20,731 bases of DNA. It comes from an uncultured Bacilli bacterium. GTDB taxonomy: Bacteria > Bacillota_I > Bacilli_A > RF39 > UBA660. The notes under the pieces are model-generated. The model did not search any database. It had not been told where the DNA came from and was given only the letters and a program-made list of their open reading frames with translations. Shown piece after piece: positions 8,346 to 15,283 of the stretch. Positions within the stretch are counted from its first letter, which is position 1, and every line of letters starts with the position of its first letter. The translations under genes and the position numbers were made by a program. Where the stretch lies: NCBI GenBank assembly GCA_944332105.1, contig CALVJI010000014.1:1-20731 (forward strand). The letters are read 5' to 3'.

Positions 8346-8396
8346 ATTTTAATAAATAAAAAAGGAACACTTTTTAATTTGACACATATACTATAT

Positions 8397-8652
8397 GGGA
8401 TAATCTAAGTATATAGGCGCGTATGTCGCCTAGCAATTTCGATGCCACGTCTTTGGCTGCGAATGAGCTTGTTGCTAACTCGACCGGGTATGTAAACATT
8501 TATAACAACGTTACCAACACGTATGACGTGCGCGCGAGATTCCTACTAAGATTAGCAAAAGGCTAATGCACTTACTATTATTGGTTAAGGCTAATGATAA
8601 AAAGAAGTAGCTAGCAATAGTAATCTTTACAGATTGGAAACAAGGTTATTCC
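8397..8652 (+). ncRNA. Structured RNA of unknown class, copy 1
   Basis: No credible ORF crosses this stretch. GGGATAATC (8397-8405) can pair over 9 bp with GGTTATTCC (8644-8652) and close the whole element. Internal helices include TAGCAA 8431-8436 with TTGCTA 8472-8477, and TTCG 8438-8441 with CGAA 8460-8463. Hairpins are CACGT/ACGTG at 8518-8530 and ATTAGC/GCTAAT at 8551-8567. TTACTATT 8572-8579 pairs with AATAGTAA 8616-8623, and AATCT/AGATT form a hairpin at 8622-8635. A second copy lies 369 nt downstream with a 58-nt identical core. Size and Bacillota context resemble the raiA-type RNAs, but I cannot confirm the class. Promoter evidence is mixed: TTGACA lies at 8379-8384, while TATACT at 8387-8392 sits at the right distance for a start at GGG. 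Confidence 0.8.
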
Positions 8653-8723
8653 AGGGCTTAAAGCTCGAATAAAAAATATAGATATTATTAAAAGGAATTT
8701 TAATAATTAGTACTATATTTATT

Positions 8724-8755
8724 AGGAAACATGGTTAAACTATGTTTCTTCTTTA
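8724..8755 (+). terminator. Intrinsic terminator of RNA copy 1
   Basis: A 9-bp stem at 8726-8748 (GAAACATGG against CTATGTTTC, one G-T pair) with a 5-nt loop, followed by TTCTTT. It separates the two RNA copies, which suggests that each is its own transcription unit. Confidence 0.7.
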
Positions 8756-8765
8756 TAAATTAAAA

Positions 8766-9016
8766 GGGATAATCTAGCTAATGACATGTCGCCTAGCTTT
8801 TTCAATGCCTCGAATACAGCTGCGAATGAGTTCAATGCTAACTCGACCGGGTATGCGAACGATTGGGGCAATGTTACCAACACGAATGGCGTGCGCGCGA
8901 GATTCCTACTAAGATTAGCAAAAGGCTAATGCACTTACTATTATTGGCTAAGGCTGATAATATAAAGAAGTAGCTAGAAATAGTAATCTAATTTAGATTG
9001 GAAACAAGGTTATTCC
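8766..9016 (+). ncRNA. Structured RNA of unknown class, copy 2
   Basis: A diverged tandem copy of the RNA at 8397. The closing helix is GGGATAATC 8766-8774 with GGTTATTCC 9008-9016. Bases 8890-8947 are identical to 8527-8584, and 8836-8855 to 8473-8492. Differences fall mainly in loops or keep pairing: the last hairpin reads AATCTA/TAGATT here against AATCT/AGATT in copy 1, and the variable loop near 8858-8875 can form ATTG/CAAT. TATAAA at 8754-8759 could be its -10, giving a start at 8766. Length is 251 nt against 256 nt for copy 1. The retained structure with changed sequence argues for RNA function. Confidence 0.8.
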
Positions 9017-9043
9017 TGAGCTTTAAGCTTAAAATAGTAGAAA

Positions 9044-9074
9044 GTGAACACTATTAATGAGTGTTTTCTTTTTG
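9044..9074 (+). terminator. Intrinsic terminator of RNA copy 2
   Basis: GAACACT at 9046-9052 pairs with AGTGTTT at 9060-9066 (one G-T pair) with a 7-nt loop, running into TTTTCTTTTT. It lies 28 nt after the closing helix of copy 2. Confidence 0.65.
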
Positions 9075-9088
9075 CTTTAAAATACAAA

Positions 9089-9117
9089 TAGACTTTAGAG
9101 TCAGAATTTGATAAAAT
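9089..9117 (+). promoter_or_regulatory. Probable sigma-A promoter of the wall hydrolase
   Basis: TAGACT at 9089-9094, a 17-nt spacer and TAAAAT at 9112-9117. A start near 9124 would give a very short leader before the RBS at 9127-9135. Confidence 0.5.
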
Positions 9118-9140
9118 AAAGATGTTAGGTGGTGGATAAA

Positions 9141-11297
9141 ATGGACGAAGAACAAGTATTTGATAACGAAGAAATCCAAGAAGAATCCCTACCAGAACCT
9201 GATAGCACTTTAGGAGAAAATGCTCAAATAGAATATGATACGAAAGGAAAAGAAGCTACCGGTATTCTAGATGCGGCAGCCAAAAGAATATTAAAAAAAC
9301 ATAAAATAACTATTGCCTTAGTTGGTGGAATTATCTTTCTGATCATTATCATTGTTCAAATTGTTTTTTTTGCCAGTGATTCATATGATTATCAAACAGT
9401 TGCCAATGCTTGTCAAACGGTTACCATAACTTATGATCCGTATGGCCCAGAAAGCGATCGAACAACCACAATGTCTTTAGAAAACTATGTAGCGTCCGCT
9501 GTTTACGCCTATAGCGAGTTACTAGATGAAGATATCCGATATAATTATGGACATTTCTATCGGGCTTTAGCCATTGCCATTCGGACAGAAGCTGTGGCCA
9601 ATGATTGTGAAGTAACCTATCGCGATAAAACATTGAGTACGAATTATGAAAAAAATAGTTTAATTGAAGATGCGTTAAACACGAGTGCTAAATTAGTTTT
9701 AGTAGATGATAATGATGAGTTTGTTGATGTAAAAATAAATGATTTTTGTTGGAATACTACGAGTGAAACTAACTATTTATTAGAACAAAATAATCCATTA
9801 AATTTATCAAGTTCATTAGAATATACCATTCCAAGTGACTTTATTAATGAACACTTAACTAATAATATCTATGCAACATGTCCGTGTAACGAACCTGTAG
9901 GGGACCCTTTAAACGGCACAGCAGGCGAGTATGATCATTGTTGGATAACTTGGGATAGTAACACAGATGATGACGATCCGAGTGACAATGAAAAAGAATG
10001 GCTTCATCAAGATGAAGGTGTAGGTTTCAGTGTCATGGGGGCTTTCTATTTGGCCGCGCAAGAAGGAATGCTTCGCGATACGATTTTAGAACATTTTTAT
10101 GGAGATCAAGTATACATTAAAACCATTGGAGAAAATGATGATTCAGACACTTCTTTAGGATATAATAATGGCAATTCAAGTTCATTATGTAATACCTCAT
10201 CATCCACCGCGAATTTAATCACGTTCCTAGATGCTTTTGAAGGTAGTGGTAGCTACTGCGACAATGGTAATGGCTACTTAGCATATGATGGCAATGATAA
10301 CACGATTACGATTGGTCATGGAGTTACGAACTTTTTAATAGGTTCGAATTACGCCACAAATTACATTAATCAAAACAATTGGGGAGAGTATTTCCATTCT
10401 AGAAACGGCACTTATTATATTAATGAAGGAGATTGCTTACCAACATCTGTGATCGATCAATTAAAACTATATTCTATTGAAGTAAACTATGCCGCGCCGA
10501 TTGAAAGATATGCTGAAGCTTATGGCGTGACATTAACACAATATCAAAAAGATGCATTAACTTCATTCAATTATAATTTAGGAACCGGATACACAGAAAA
10601 TTTAATTGCCGCATATGCAAATGGTGGTTATGAAGGATTATGGAATTACATGAAACAATTCTATCACTCGAATGGCCGTGAATTAGATGGACTTCGTAAA
10701 CGAAGAAAAGCAGAATTTGCTTTATTTGTAACCGGAGATTATACCGATCAAGGATTATTTTATATGCGTGGGCTAGATAATTATGATGATTACGACTCTG
10801 AAAATGTTATGGCAAGAGAGGCCATCTGCAGTACTTCAGTTTCTGGATTTTCTCTACCACTTCCGACAACATCTGGATTTTCTTGTTCATCGCCTTTTGG
10901 ATATCGTATTCATCCTATTGAAGGAAAAGGAGAAGACCACAGCGGTCTAGATTTAGCTGTTGCTGGCGGGACGGATGTTTTAGCTGCCAAAGACGGAGTA
11001 GTTATAGATGTATTAAACAATGTAACAGGATCTATACCTAACACCGGTAATAAGGTTACTATTCGTCATGATGATGGCACGATGACAGATTATTACCATA
11101 TGCAATATCATTCTATCACGGTAAGTGTCGGTGAAAGGGTCACTGCAGGACAAGTGATTGGAAAAGTAGGCGCGACCGGCGCGGCGACAGGTAATCATTT
11201 ACATTTTACGATCTATGATGCGAATGGAAATCTGGTGGACCCATATAATTATTTAGATTTATCGATGTTAAGTAATACATCCTTATGCCATATGTAA
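9141..11297 (+). CDS. Membrane-anchored SpoIID-GH24-M23 triple-domain wall hydrolase
   Basis: A 718-aa protein with an acidic cytoplasmic start, one membrane helix (about 56-78) and three extracellular domains. A SpoIID-like domain (about 108-330) shows MSLENYVAS, the RALAIAIRTEAVAND helix and the closing EGVGFSVMGAFYLAAQEG motif. A GH24 lysozyme domain (about 355-535) shows AFEG with the likely catalytic Glu367, TITIGHGVT and GLRKRRKAEFALF. An M23/LytM peptidase (about 575-705) carries the zinc ligands HSGLD (His600, Asp604) and HLH (686-688). It could cut both glycan strands and stem peptides. The ATG at 9141 is preferred over GTG 9129 because AGGTGGTGG at 9127-9135 is well spaced from it. 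Its position between pilus and coupling-protein genes suggests wall opening for a surface machine, like VirB1/CwlT proteins. Confidence 0.85.
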   Translation: MDEEQVFDNEEIQEESLPEPDSTLGENAQIEYDTKGKEATGILDAAAKRILKKHKITIALVGGIIFLIIIIVQIVFFASDSYDYQTVANACQTVTITYDPYGPESDRTTTMSLENYVASAVYAYSELLDEDIRYNYGHFYRALAIAIRTEAVANDCEVTYRDKTLSTNYEKNSLIEDALNTSAKLVLVDDNDEFVDVKINDFCWNTTSETNYLLEQNNPLNLSSSLEYTIPSDFINEHLTNNIYATCPCNEPVGDPLNGTAGEYDHCWITWDSNTDDDDPSDNEKEWLHQDEGVGFSVMGAFYLAAQEGMLRDTILEHFYGDQVYIKTIGENDDSDTSLGYNNGNSSSLCNTSSSTANLITFLDAFEGSGSYCDNGNGYLAYDGNDNTITIGHGVTNFLIGSNYATNYINQNNWGEYFHSRNGTYYINEGDCLPTSVIDQLKLYSIEVNYAAPIERYAEAYGVTLTQYQKDALTSFNYNLGTGYTENLIAAYANGGYEGLWNYMKQFYHSNGRELDGLRKRRKAEFALFVTGDYTDQGLFYMRGLDNYDDYDSENVMAREAICSTSVSGFSLPLPTTSGFSCSSPFGYRIHPIEGKGEDHSGLDLAVAGGTDVLAAKDGVVIDVLNNVTGSIPNTGNKVTIRHDDGTMTDYYHMQYHSITVSVGERVTAGQVIGKVGATGAATGNHLHFTIYDANGNLVDPYNYLDLSMLSNTSLCHM

Positions 11298-11311
11298 AGG
11301 AGGGAAAATCA

Positions 11312-12076
11312 TTGAAAAAAAAGGTTCTATTATTACTACCCATTTTATTATTAATGACGGGATGTGATGTGAATTATGAACTCACCATTGATGAAACGGG
11401 TTTTTTAGAAGATACTATCATCGCGACAGATGAAACAGAAAATGAACAATATAATGGTAGTCGCCTTTCAGATTTTCTTCTTTCCTTTTCCCAGTCCTAC
11501 ATTCCAAGCTACTTTAATCCGGAAAACTACGATTCTTTACAAGGAGGCTATCAAGTCGGAGTAGAATTTTATGACATTAAAGAATATTTATATAACAACG
11601 ATACTGGAATTGAAGCAACGTATAACTTTAATAGCTACGATTTACATCGCTCCCGTGCTATCAAAGAATGCTTTAGTGAAATCACCATTCAAAAAAATGA
11701 GGATATTTACCGCATTAATACAAGTAGAGGCTGCAATGCGTTTAAAAATTACTCCTTATTAGAAAATCTTACAGTTCGTATCAAAACCGATTATAATGTC
11801 ATTTATCATAATGCAGATGAAGTAGAAGATAACGAATATATTTGGTATATCAACAAAGATAATTATCAAAGCACAGAAATTAATTTTACTTTTAACACGG
11901 TCAACCAAGATCTCTCTGATTTCAATGCGGACAATATTCCTTTAGACGTTCGTTTTGAAGATGTAAGTGCCTTTGCTGAACAACATCCCATTATTGTAAT
12001 AGGAATAGGTTTCTTACTTTTCATTATTATTTTAGTCATTTTACTTCGTATAGGAAAAAGAAAAAAGAAGAATTAA
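11312..12076 (+). CDS. Lipoprotein with C-terminal membrane anchor
   Basis: A 254-aa exported protein. The start is TTG at 11312: AAAGGAGGG at 11296-11304 is well spaced from it, and it gives a clean lipoprotein signal peptide (KKK, Leu-rich core, lipobox MTGC). The upstream ATG at 11285 would add unlikely residues and overlap the previous gene. After the lipobox come an extracellular beta-rich domain (NYELTIDETGFLED onward), a predicted helix near the end (about residues 226-246) and a basic cytoplasmic tail RIGKRKKKN. Lipid anchor plus second membrane anchor is unusual. The family is not recognised. It is probably co-transcribed with the hydrolase. Confidence 0.75.
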   Translation: MKKKVLLLLPILLLMTGCDVNYELTIDETGFLEDTIIATDETENEQYNGSRLSDFLLSFSQSYIPSYFNPENYDSLQGGYQVGVEFYDIKEYLYNNDTGIEATYNFNSYDLHRSRAIKECFSEITIQKNEDIYRINTSRGCNAFKNYSLLENLTVRIKTDYNVIYHNADEVEDNEYIWYINKDNYQSTEINFTFNTVNQDLSDFNADNIPLDVRFEDVSAFAEQHPIIVIGIGFLLFIIILVILLRIGKRKKKN

Positions 12077-12115
12077 GAAAGCTTAATAAATATAAAAATA
12101 AAGCTTTCTTTTTTT
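12075..12115 (+). terminator. Intrinsic terminator of hydrolase-lipoprotein operon
   Basis: A 10-bp stem, AAGAAAGCTT at 12075-12084 and AAGCTTTCTT at 12101-12110, with a 16-nt loop and a run of seven T. Confidence 0.8.
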
Positions 12116-12144
12116 GAATATCCAATAGTTCCATAAAAAAGCCG

Positions 12145-12173
12145 TTCTATTTTTCTTTAAAATAGTGTATAAT
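12145..12173 (+). promoter_or_regulatory. Probable promoter of the coupling-protein gene
   Basis: A consensus TATAAT at 12168-12173 with only a weak -35 (TTCTAT, 12145-12150) at 17 nt. A start near 12180 is expected, followed by GGAGG at 12184-12188. Confidence 0.55.
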
Positions 12174-12196
12174 AGAAGTTAATTGGAGGAATTTTT

Positions 12197-14404
12197 ATGA
12201 AATTTCGAGTATCATCAAAAGATTTTATAATTTTTGTGATTTTCTGTATTTTTTTATTGTATTTATGTGCCATTGCTGTCTTAAATTTTTCATCTTTTGC
12301 AAATGATGGCTCTTTTTACGGTCTTAATCCTTTTGAAGCTTTTACCGGTGATTATATCTTTTTAACATTGTTTATGTTTGTCGTGGCTTTAATTATTATT
12401 TTTTCAAGTGTTTCTTCCTATATTTTCGATCGAGATAAAAGCGCTAAAAAACTTTTAACTATCGGTGATAAAGAAGAAAAGGGATATTCTCGTTGGGCGA
12501 AAGAAAAAGAAATAAAAGAAGCGAAAGATGTAAAACATGTTAAAGCGATTGATCAACATGTAGATGGAGCTGGGGTTCCACTTATTAATACAGGTACGGA
12601 TATTTGGGTTGATGATGGCGAATATCATACCATGATTATTGGTTCTACTGGTTCTGGTAAAACAGAATGTATTGTTAAACCAATGGTAAATCTTCTTGCT
12701 AAAAAAGGCGAAAGTATGATTATCAATGACCCGAAAGGTGAGTTATATAAATACTGTGGTGATTATTTAAAAGAACAAGGTTATAATATTGTTGTACTAA
12801 ACTTCCGTGAACCAGACCAAGGAAACTCTTGGAACCCTTTAACAATGCCATATTATTATTTTAAAAATGGCAACATGGATAAAGCTACAGAACTCTTAGA
12901 AGATATTGCAAACAATATTTTAGTGGATCCCAAAAACAAAGATGCTGCATTCTGGGAAAAATCAGGCGCTGACTATTTTTCAGGTCTGGCTATTGGTTTA
13001 TTTAGAGATGGTAAAGAAGATGAAATTAATTTAAATTCCATTAACTTAATGAGTACCGTTGGAGAAGAGCGTTTTGGCGGCAAAACGTATATTCAAGAAT
13101 ATTTTGGTCTAAAAGGGGAAGCCTCTCCCGAATATGTCTTTGCCTCAGCAACCTTTAATGCGCCTTCTGAAACTAAAGGTGGTATTCTTTCAACATTCCG
13201 CCAAAAAATCCGTATTTTTGCATCTCGTGAAAAACTTTCAGAAATGCTTTCGTACAGCGATTTTGATATGCGCAGCATTGGCGAGAAAAAGACGGCAGTT
13301 TTCTTAATTATTCACGATGAAAAAACAACATATCATAGTTTACTAACCGTTTTCTTAAAACAATGCTACGAAACTTTAATTGAAGTTGCTCAATCTAACG
13401 GTGGCAAATTAAGCTATCGAACCAACTTCATTTTAGATGAATTTGCGAACATGCCTCCATTATCCGATGTAGATTCAATGGTTTCCGCAGCTCGTAGCCG
13501 TGATATTCGTTTTACCTTTATTATTCAAAACTTTTCCCAATTAAATGATGTTTATGGTAAAGAAGTCGCGGAGACTCTTAAAGGAAACTGTGGTAACTTA
13601 ATCTATTTAATTAGTACCGAAATGGCAGCTTTAGAAGAAATAAGTAAAATGTGCGGTGAAGTAAAAAGCAAAGAAAAAGATAAAACTGCATCCACTCCAT
13701 TAGTAACGGTTTCAGATTTACAAAAAATGAAGCTATTTCAAGCAATTATCAAGCGATTAAGAATGAATCCATTTAAAACACAATATGAACCAGATTTTAA
13801 AATTAACTGGGGCATTGAACGTAAGGAATTAGCTTTTCCACATCGTGAGAAAAAAGAAGTGCAAATGTTTGATTTAAAAACTTATGTTTCGGAAGCTAAA
13901 AGAAAACAAATGGCTGAAAATGCTCAAAACGGTATGCCAAACATGGGAGGTTTCAATCCTTTCATGCCAAATGCTATGAGTAATCCTTTCATGGGTATGG
14001 GCGGTGGCTTTAATCCGATGCCAAATTCATCAACTAAAGATTTTCCAAGTAGTTTTGATAAACCAATCTCTAGTTTAAGCAATGATGAAATAGATAAAAT
14101 GATCGCAGATATTGATAAAAAATTACAAGAATTAGATGAAGAAGAAAAAAGAGAAAAAGCCTCTGCAGCTGCAGCCAATAATTTAGAATTACCAAAATCT
14201 AAAGAAGCACCTCTAGAAATGCCTAAAGTGGCTGAAGAAAAAGAAATTGAAGTCGCTAGCGAATTACCTAAACCAGCTGCAAAACCAGCACCACAACCAG
14301 TTGAAAAACCTAAAATAAATGTGGATGCCGACTCAATCATTATGGATGATAATGGTATTACAGACGATGAATTTTTTGACGACTTTTTCCACGACGATGA
14401 ATAA
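12197..14404 (+). CDS. VirD4/TraG-type T4SS coupling ATPase
   Basis: A 735-aa membrane-anchored coupling protein. Two N-terminal helices (about 10-31 and 54-78) are followed by the FtsK-like ATPase. Walker A is GSTGSGKT at 149-156 and Walker B is FILDEFANMP at 411-420. The conserved SMIINDPKGELY (173-184) and RDIRFTFIIQNFSQL (about 434-450) segments of TraG proteins are present. The C-terminus (about 575-735) is a linker rich in Met, Asn, Pro and Gly, then a charged coiled-coil-like stretch, a Pro/Lys region and a very acidic end. Such proteins recruit substrates to type IV secretion systems. No relaxase, VirB4 or VirB6 is nearby. It has its own promoter and terminator. Confidence 0.9.
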   Translation: MKFRVSSKDFIIFVIFCIFLLYLCAIAVLNFSSFANDGSFYGLNPFEAFTGDYIFLTLFMFVVALIIIFSSVSSYIFDRDKSAKKLLTIGDKEEKGYSRWAKEKEIKEAKDVKHVKAIDQHVDGAGVPLINTGTDIWVDDGEYHTMIIGSTGSGKTECIVKPMVNLLAKKGESMIINDPKGELYKYCGDYLKEQGYNIVVLNFREPDQGNSWNPLTMPYYYFKNGNMDKATELLEDIANNILVDPKNKDAAFWEKSGADYFSGLAIGLFRDGKEDEINLNSINLMSTVGEERFGGKTYIQEYFGLKGEASPEYVFASATFNAPSETKGGILSTFRQKIRIFASREKLSEMLSYSDFDMRSIGEKKTAVFLIIHDEKTTYHSLLTVFLKQCYETLIEVAQSNGGKLSYRTNFILDEFANMPPLSDVDSMVSAARSRDIRFTFIIQNFSQLNDVYGKEVAETLKGNCGNLIYLISTEMAALEEISKMCGEVKSKEKDKTASTPLVTVSDLQKMKLFQAIIKRLRMNPFKTQYEPDFKINWGIERKELAFPHREKKEVQMFDLKTYVSEAKRKQMAENAQNGMPNMGGFNPFMPNAMSNPFMGMGGGFNPMPNSSTKDFPSSFDKPISSLSNDEIDKMIADIDKKLQELDEEEKREKASAAAANNLELPKSKEAPLEMPKVAEEKEIEVASELPKPAAKPAPQPVEKPKINVDADSIIMDDNGITDDEFFDDFFHDDE

Positions 14405-14413
14405 AAAAATGAT

Positions 14414-14453
14414 AAACCTAGTAAACATCGATAGTTACTAGGTTTTGTTTTTT
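14414..14453 (+). terminator. Intrinsic terminator after coupling-protein gene
   Basis: An 11-bp perfect stem, AAACCTAGTAA at 14414-14424 and TTACTAGGTTT at 14435-14445, followed by a T-rich run. The 3' arm region (GATAGTTACTAG, 14430-14441) recurs at 14540-14551. Confidence 0.85.
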
Positions 14454-14489
14454 CTAAAACTCTCTAAAATCTGCTGATTTTTGCTGCGT

Positions 14490-14522
14490 AATACCCAAGC
14501 AATACCCAAGCAATACCCAAAA
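14490..14522 (+). repeat. Three tandem 11-bp direct repeats (AATACCCAAGC type)
   Basis: Units at 14490-14500, 14501-14511 and 14512-14522 read AATACCCAAGC twice and AATACCCAAAA once. A fourth isolated copy, GTAATACCCAA, lies at 15284-15294 and matches 14488-14498. The two sites flank the leader RNA and nuclease-like gene. Short tandem repeats near an element end recall arm-type integrase binding sites, but no integrase is present. Confidence 0.7.
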
Positions 14523-14539
14523 ATAATTATTAAAAAAGA

Positions 14540-14551
14540 GATAGTTACTAG
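14540..14551 (+). repeat. 12-bp direct repeat of a terminator arm (GATAGTTACTAG)
   Basis: An exact second copy of bases 14430-14441, which belong to the terminator behind the coupling-protein gene. The spacing between the copies is 110 bp and the 11-bp tandem repeats lie between them. It is immediately followed by AGTTC-TAATT-GAACT with TTTTT and then by the 16-bp palindrome 14563-14578. Confidence 0.5.
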
Positions 14552-14562
14552 TTCTAATTGAA

Positions 14563-14578
14563 CTTTTTCATGAAAAAG
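14563..14578. repeat. 16-bp perfect palindrome
   Basis: CTTTTTCATGAAAAAG is its own reverse complement. It could be a protein-binding site or a recombination core. It lies between the tandem repeats and the leader-RNA promoter. Confidence 0.5.
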
Positions 14579-14644
14579 GATAAAAAACACTTGAAAATAA
14601 CTTTTTAGTTTGGTAAATTATAGTTGTCAAAAGAAATATTTTTC

Positions 14645-14690
14645 TTGTGACATAAAGCGACAATAATATATACAACACATGTGTTATTGT
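14645..14690 (+). promoter_or_regulatory. Candidate promoter with overlapping inverted-repeat operator
   Basis: TTGTGA at 14645-14650 and TATATA at 14667-14672, spaced 16 nt, could start a transcript near 14680. Overlapping this are ACAATAA (14660-14666) and TTATTGT (14684-14690) as an inverted repeat, with the palindrome AACACATGTGTT (14674-14685) inside it. This layout suggests repressor control. The AAC-N6-GTT spacing does not match the usual Gram-positive LexA box. Confidence 0.4.
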
Positions 14691-14696
14691 TATAGT

Positions 14697-14836
14697 GAGT
14701 ATAAGAGGGTGTAGATTTCTTCTTTCACCGCGCTCGGAGACGAGTTGGAGTAGTAGAAATGCGAAAGTATACATGTAGGAACTGGGAGACCTACCTTATA
14801 CTCTTGAGCCTATATTCGTGAGAGTATAGGCTTTCA
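14697..14836 (+). ncRNA. Riboswitch-like leader RNA with attenuator
   Basis: P1 is GAGTATAAG 14697-14705 with CTTATACTC 14795-14803. Inside it are ATTTCT 14715-14720 with AGAAAT 14755-14760, capped by CTCG-GAGA-CGAG (14733-14744), and GTAGG 14775-14779 with CCTAC 14790-14794. Together these make a three-way junction. A terminator-like hairpin follows: 11 bp, 14807-14817 with 14822-14832, GTGA loop. CTTATACTCT (14795-14804) can instead pair with AGAGTATAGG (14821-14830), breaking both P1 and the terminator. These exclusive folds are typical of transcription attenuators. The hairpin has only a weak T-run. The class is not recognised. It lies just upstream of the nuclease-like gene. Confidence 0.6.
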
Positions 14837-14859
14837 TTATGTTATAAAGGAGTTTGAGT

Positions 14860-15228
14860 ATGGGAAGTAAAAAATATAAATCTAAAGAGGTTGGAAGATT
14901 AGATAAAAAATTTTGCAATAAATACGGATTAGAAAATTGTACAAATTTTAAGATAGTGCAATCGCTTGGCTTGATTTATCATGCTCAAAAACACATGAAT
15001 GATTTTGTTAGTGTAGATAGTTTTAATGAAACCATGTTAAAAATCAAAGATGTTATTTCTTACCCATACTTTGTCTATTATGACACTCAAAAAAACTCCT
15101 TAAAATATTATAAAAAAGTTGTGGAATATGTATGTGTTGTTGTAAACATTACTTCCACAGAAGCTTTTGTTTCAACTGTTTATCCTGTAAACAAAAAAAA
15201 TATAGATAAATTGAAAAATCGAAGATAA
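14860..15228 (+). CDS. Small protein resembling BECR-fold (PBECR-type) nucleases
   Basis: A 122-aa soluble basic protein. ATG 14860 is chosen because AAAGGAG at 14846-14852 fits it better than TTG 14854. Residues 32-49 (IVQSLGLIYHAQKHMNDF) carry His41 and His45. YPYFVYYD follows at 68-75, then alternating strands (LKYYKKV, YVCVVVNI) and STVYPV at 105-110. This helix-then-sheet order with conserved His and a terminal STxYP resembles small phage-derived Barnase/EndoU/ColicinE5/RelE-like nucleases. That match is from memory of the family, so catalytic activity is unproven. It sits alone behind the leader RNA, with its own terminator, which suggests tightly controlled expression of a toxin or phage-type nuclease. 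No protein antitoxin is adjacent. Confidence 0.5.
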   Translation: MGSKKYKSKEVGRLDKKFCNKYGLENCTNFKIVQSLGLIYHAQKHMNDFVSVDSFNETMLKIKDVISYPYFVYYDTQKNSLKYYKKVVEYVCVVVNITSTEAFVSTVYPVNKKNIDKLKNRR

Positions 15229-15247
15229 TCTATTGGTTATCTTTTTT
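15223..15247 (+). terminator. Intrinsic terminator of the nuclease-like gene
   Basis: AGATAATC at 15223-15230 pairs over 8 bp (one G-T) with GGTTATCT at 15235-15242, TATT loop, then TTTTT. It overlaps the stop codon. Confidence 0.75.
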
Positions 15248-15283
15248 GTAGGATTATTTTCAATAAACTTATAAGTTTTTTTG

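Noticed and set aside
8397..9016. tRNA or rRNA fragment
   Set aside because: I saw no cloverleaf, TTCGAAT-type T-loop or rRNA core sequence, and the helices form a larger, different structure.
13924..14340. 138-aa minus-strand ORF inside the coupling-protein gene
   Set aside because: Its Ser/Leu/Ala-rich composition follows from the Met/Asn/Pro/Gly and charged tail on the other strand. No minus-strand RBS or promoter is seen.
14490..14522. CRISPR-like array
   Set aside because: The units are 11 bp with no spacers between them and no cas genes are nearby. They are simple tandem repeats.
14806..14833. Group II intron domain V
   Set aside because: The hairpin starts with AGCC but lacks the two-base bulge and normal length, and there is no reverse transcriptase or other intron domain.
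14697..14836. T-box or other named riboswitch
   Set aside because: The T-box sequence GGTGG-ACCGCG is absent and I could not match purine, SAM, lysine, TPP or c-di-GMP consensus elements, so only an unnamed riboswitch-like leader is called.
14697..15228. Classical type III toxin-antitoxin locus
   Set aside because: The leader RNA has no tandem repeat units and the protein does not show a ToxN-like sequence. It is kept only as a possible functional analogy.
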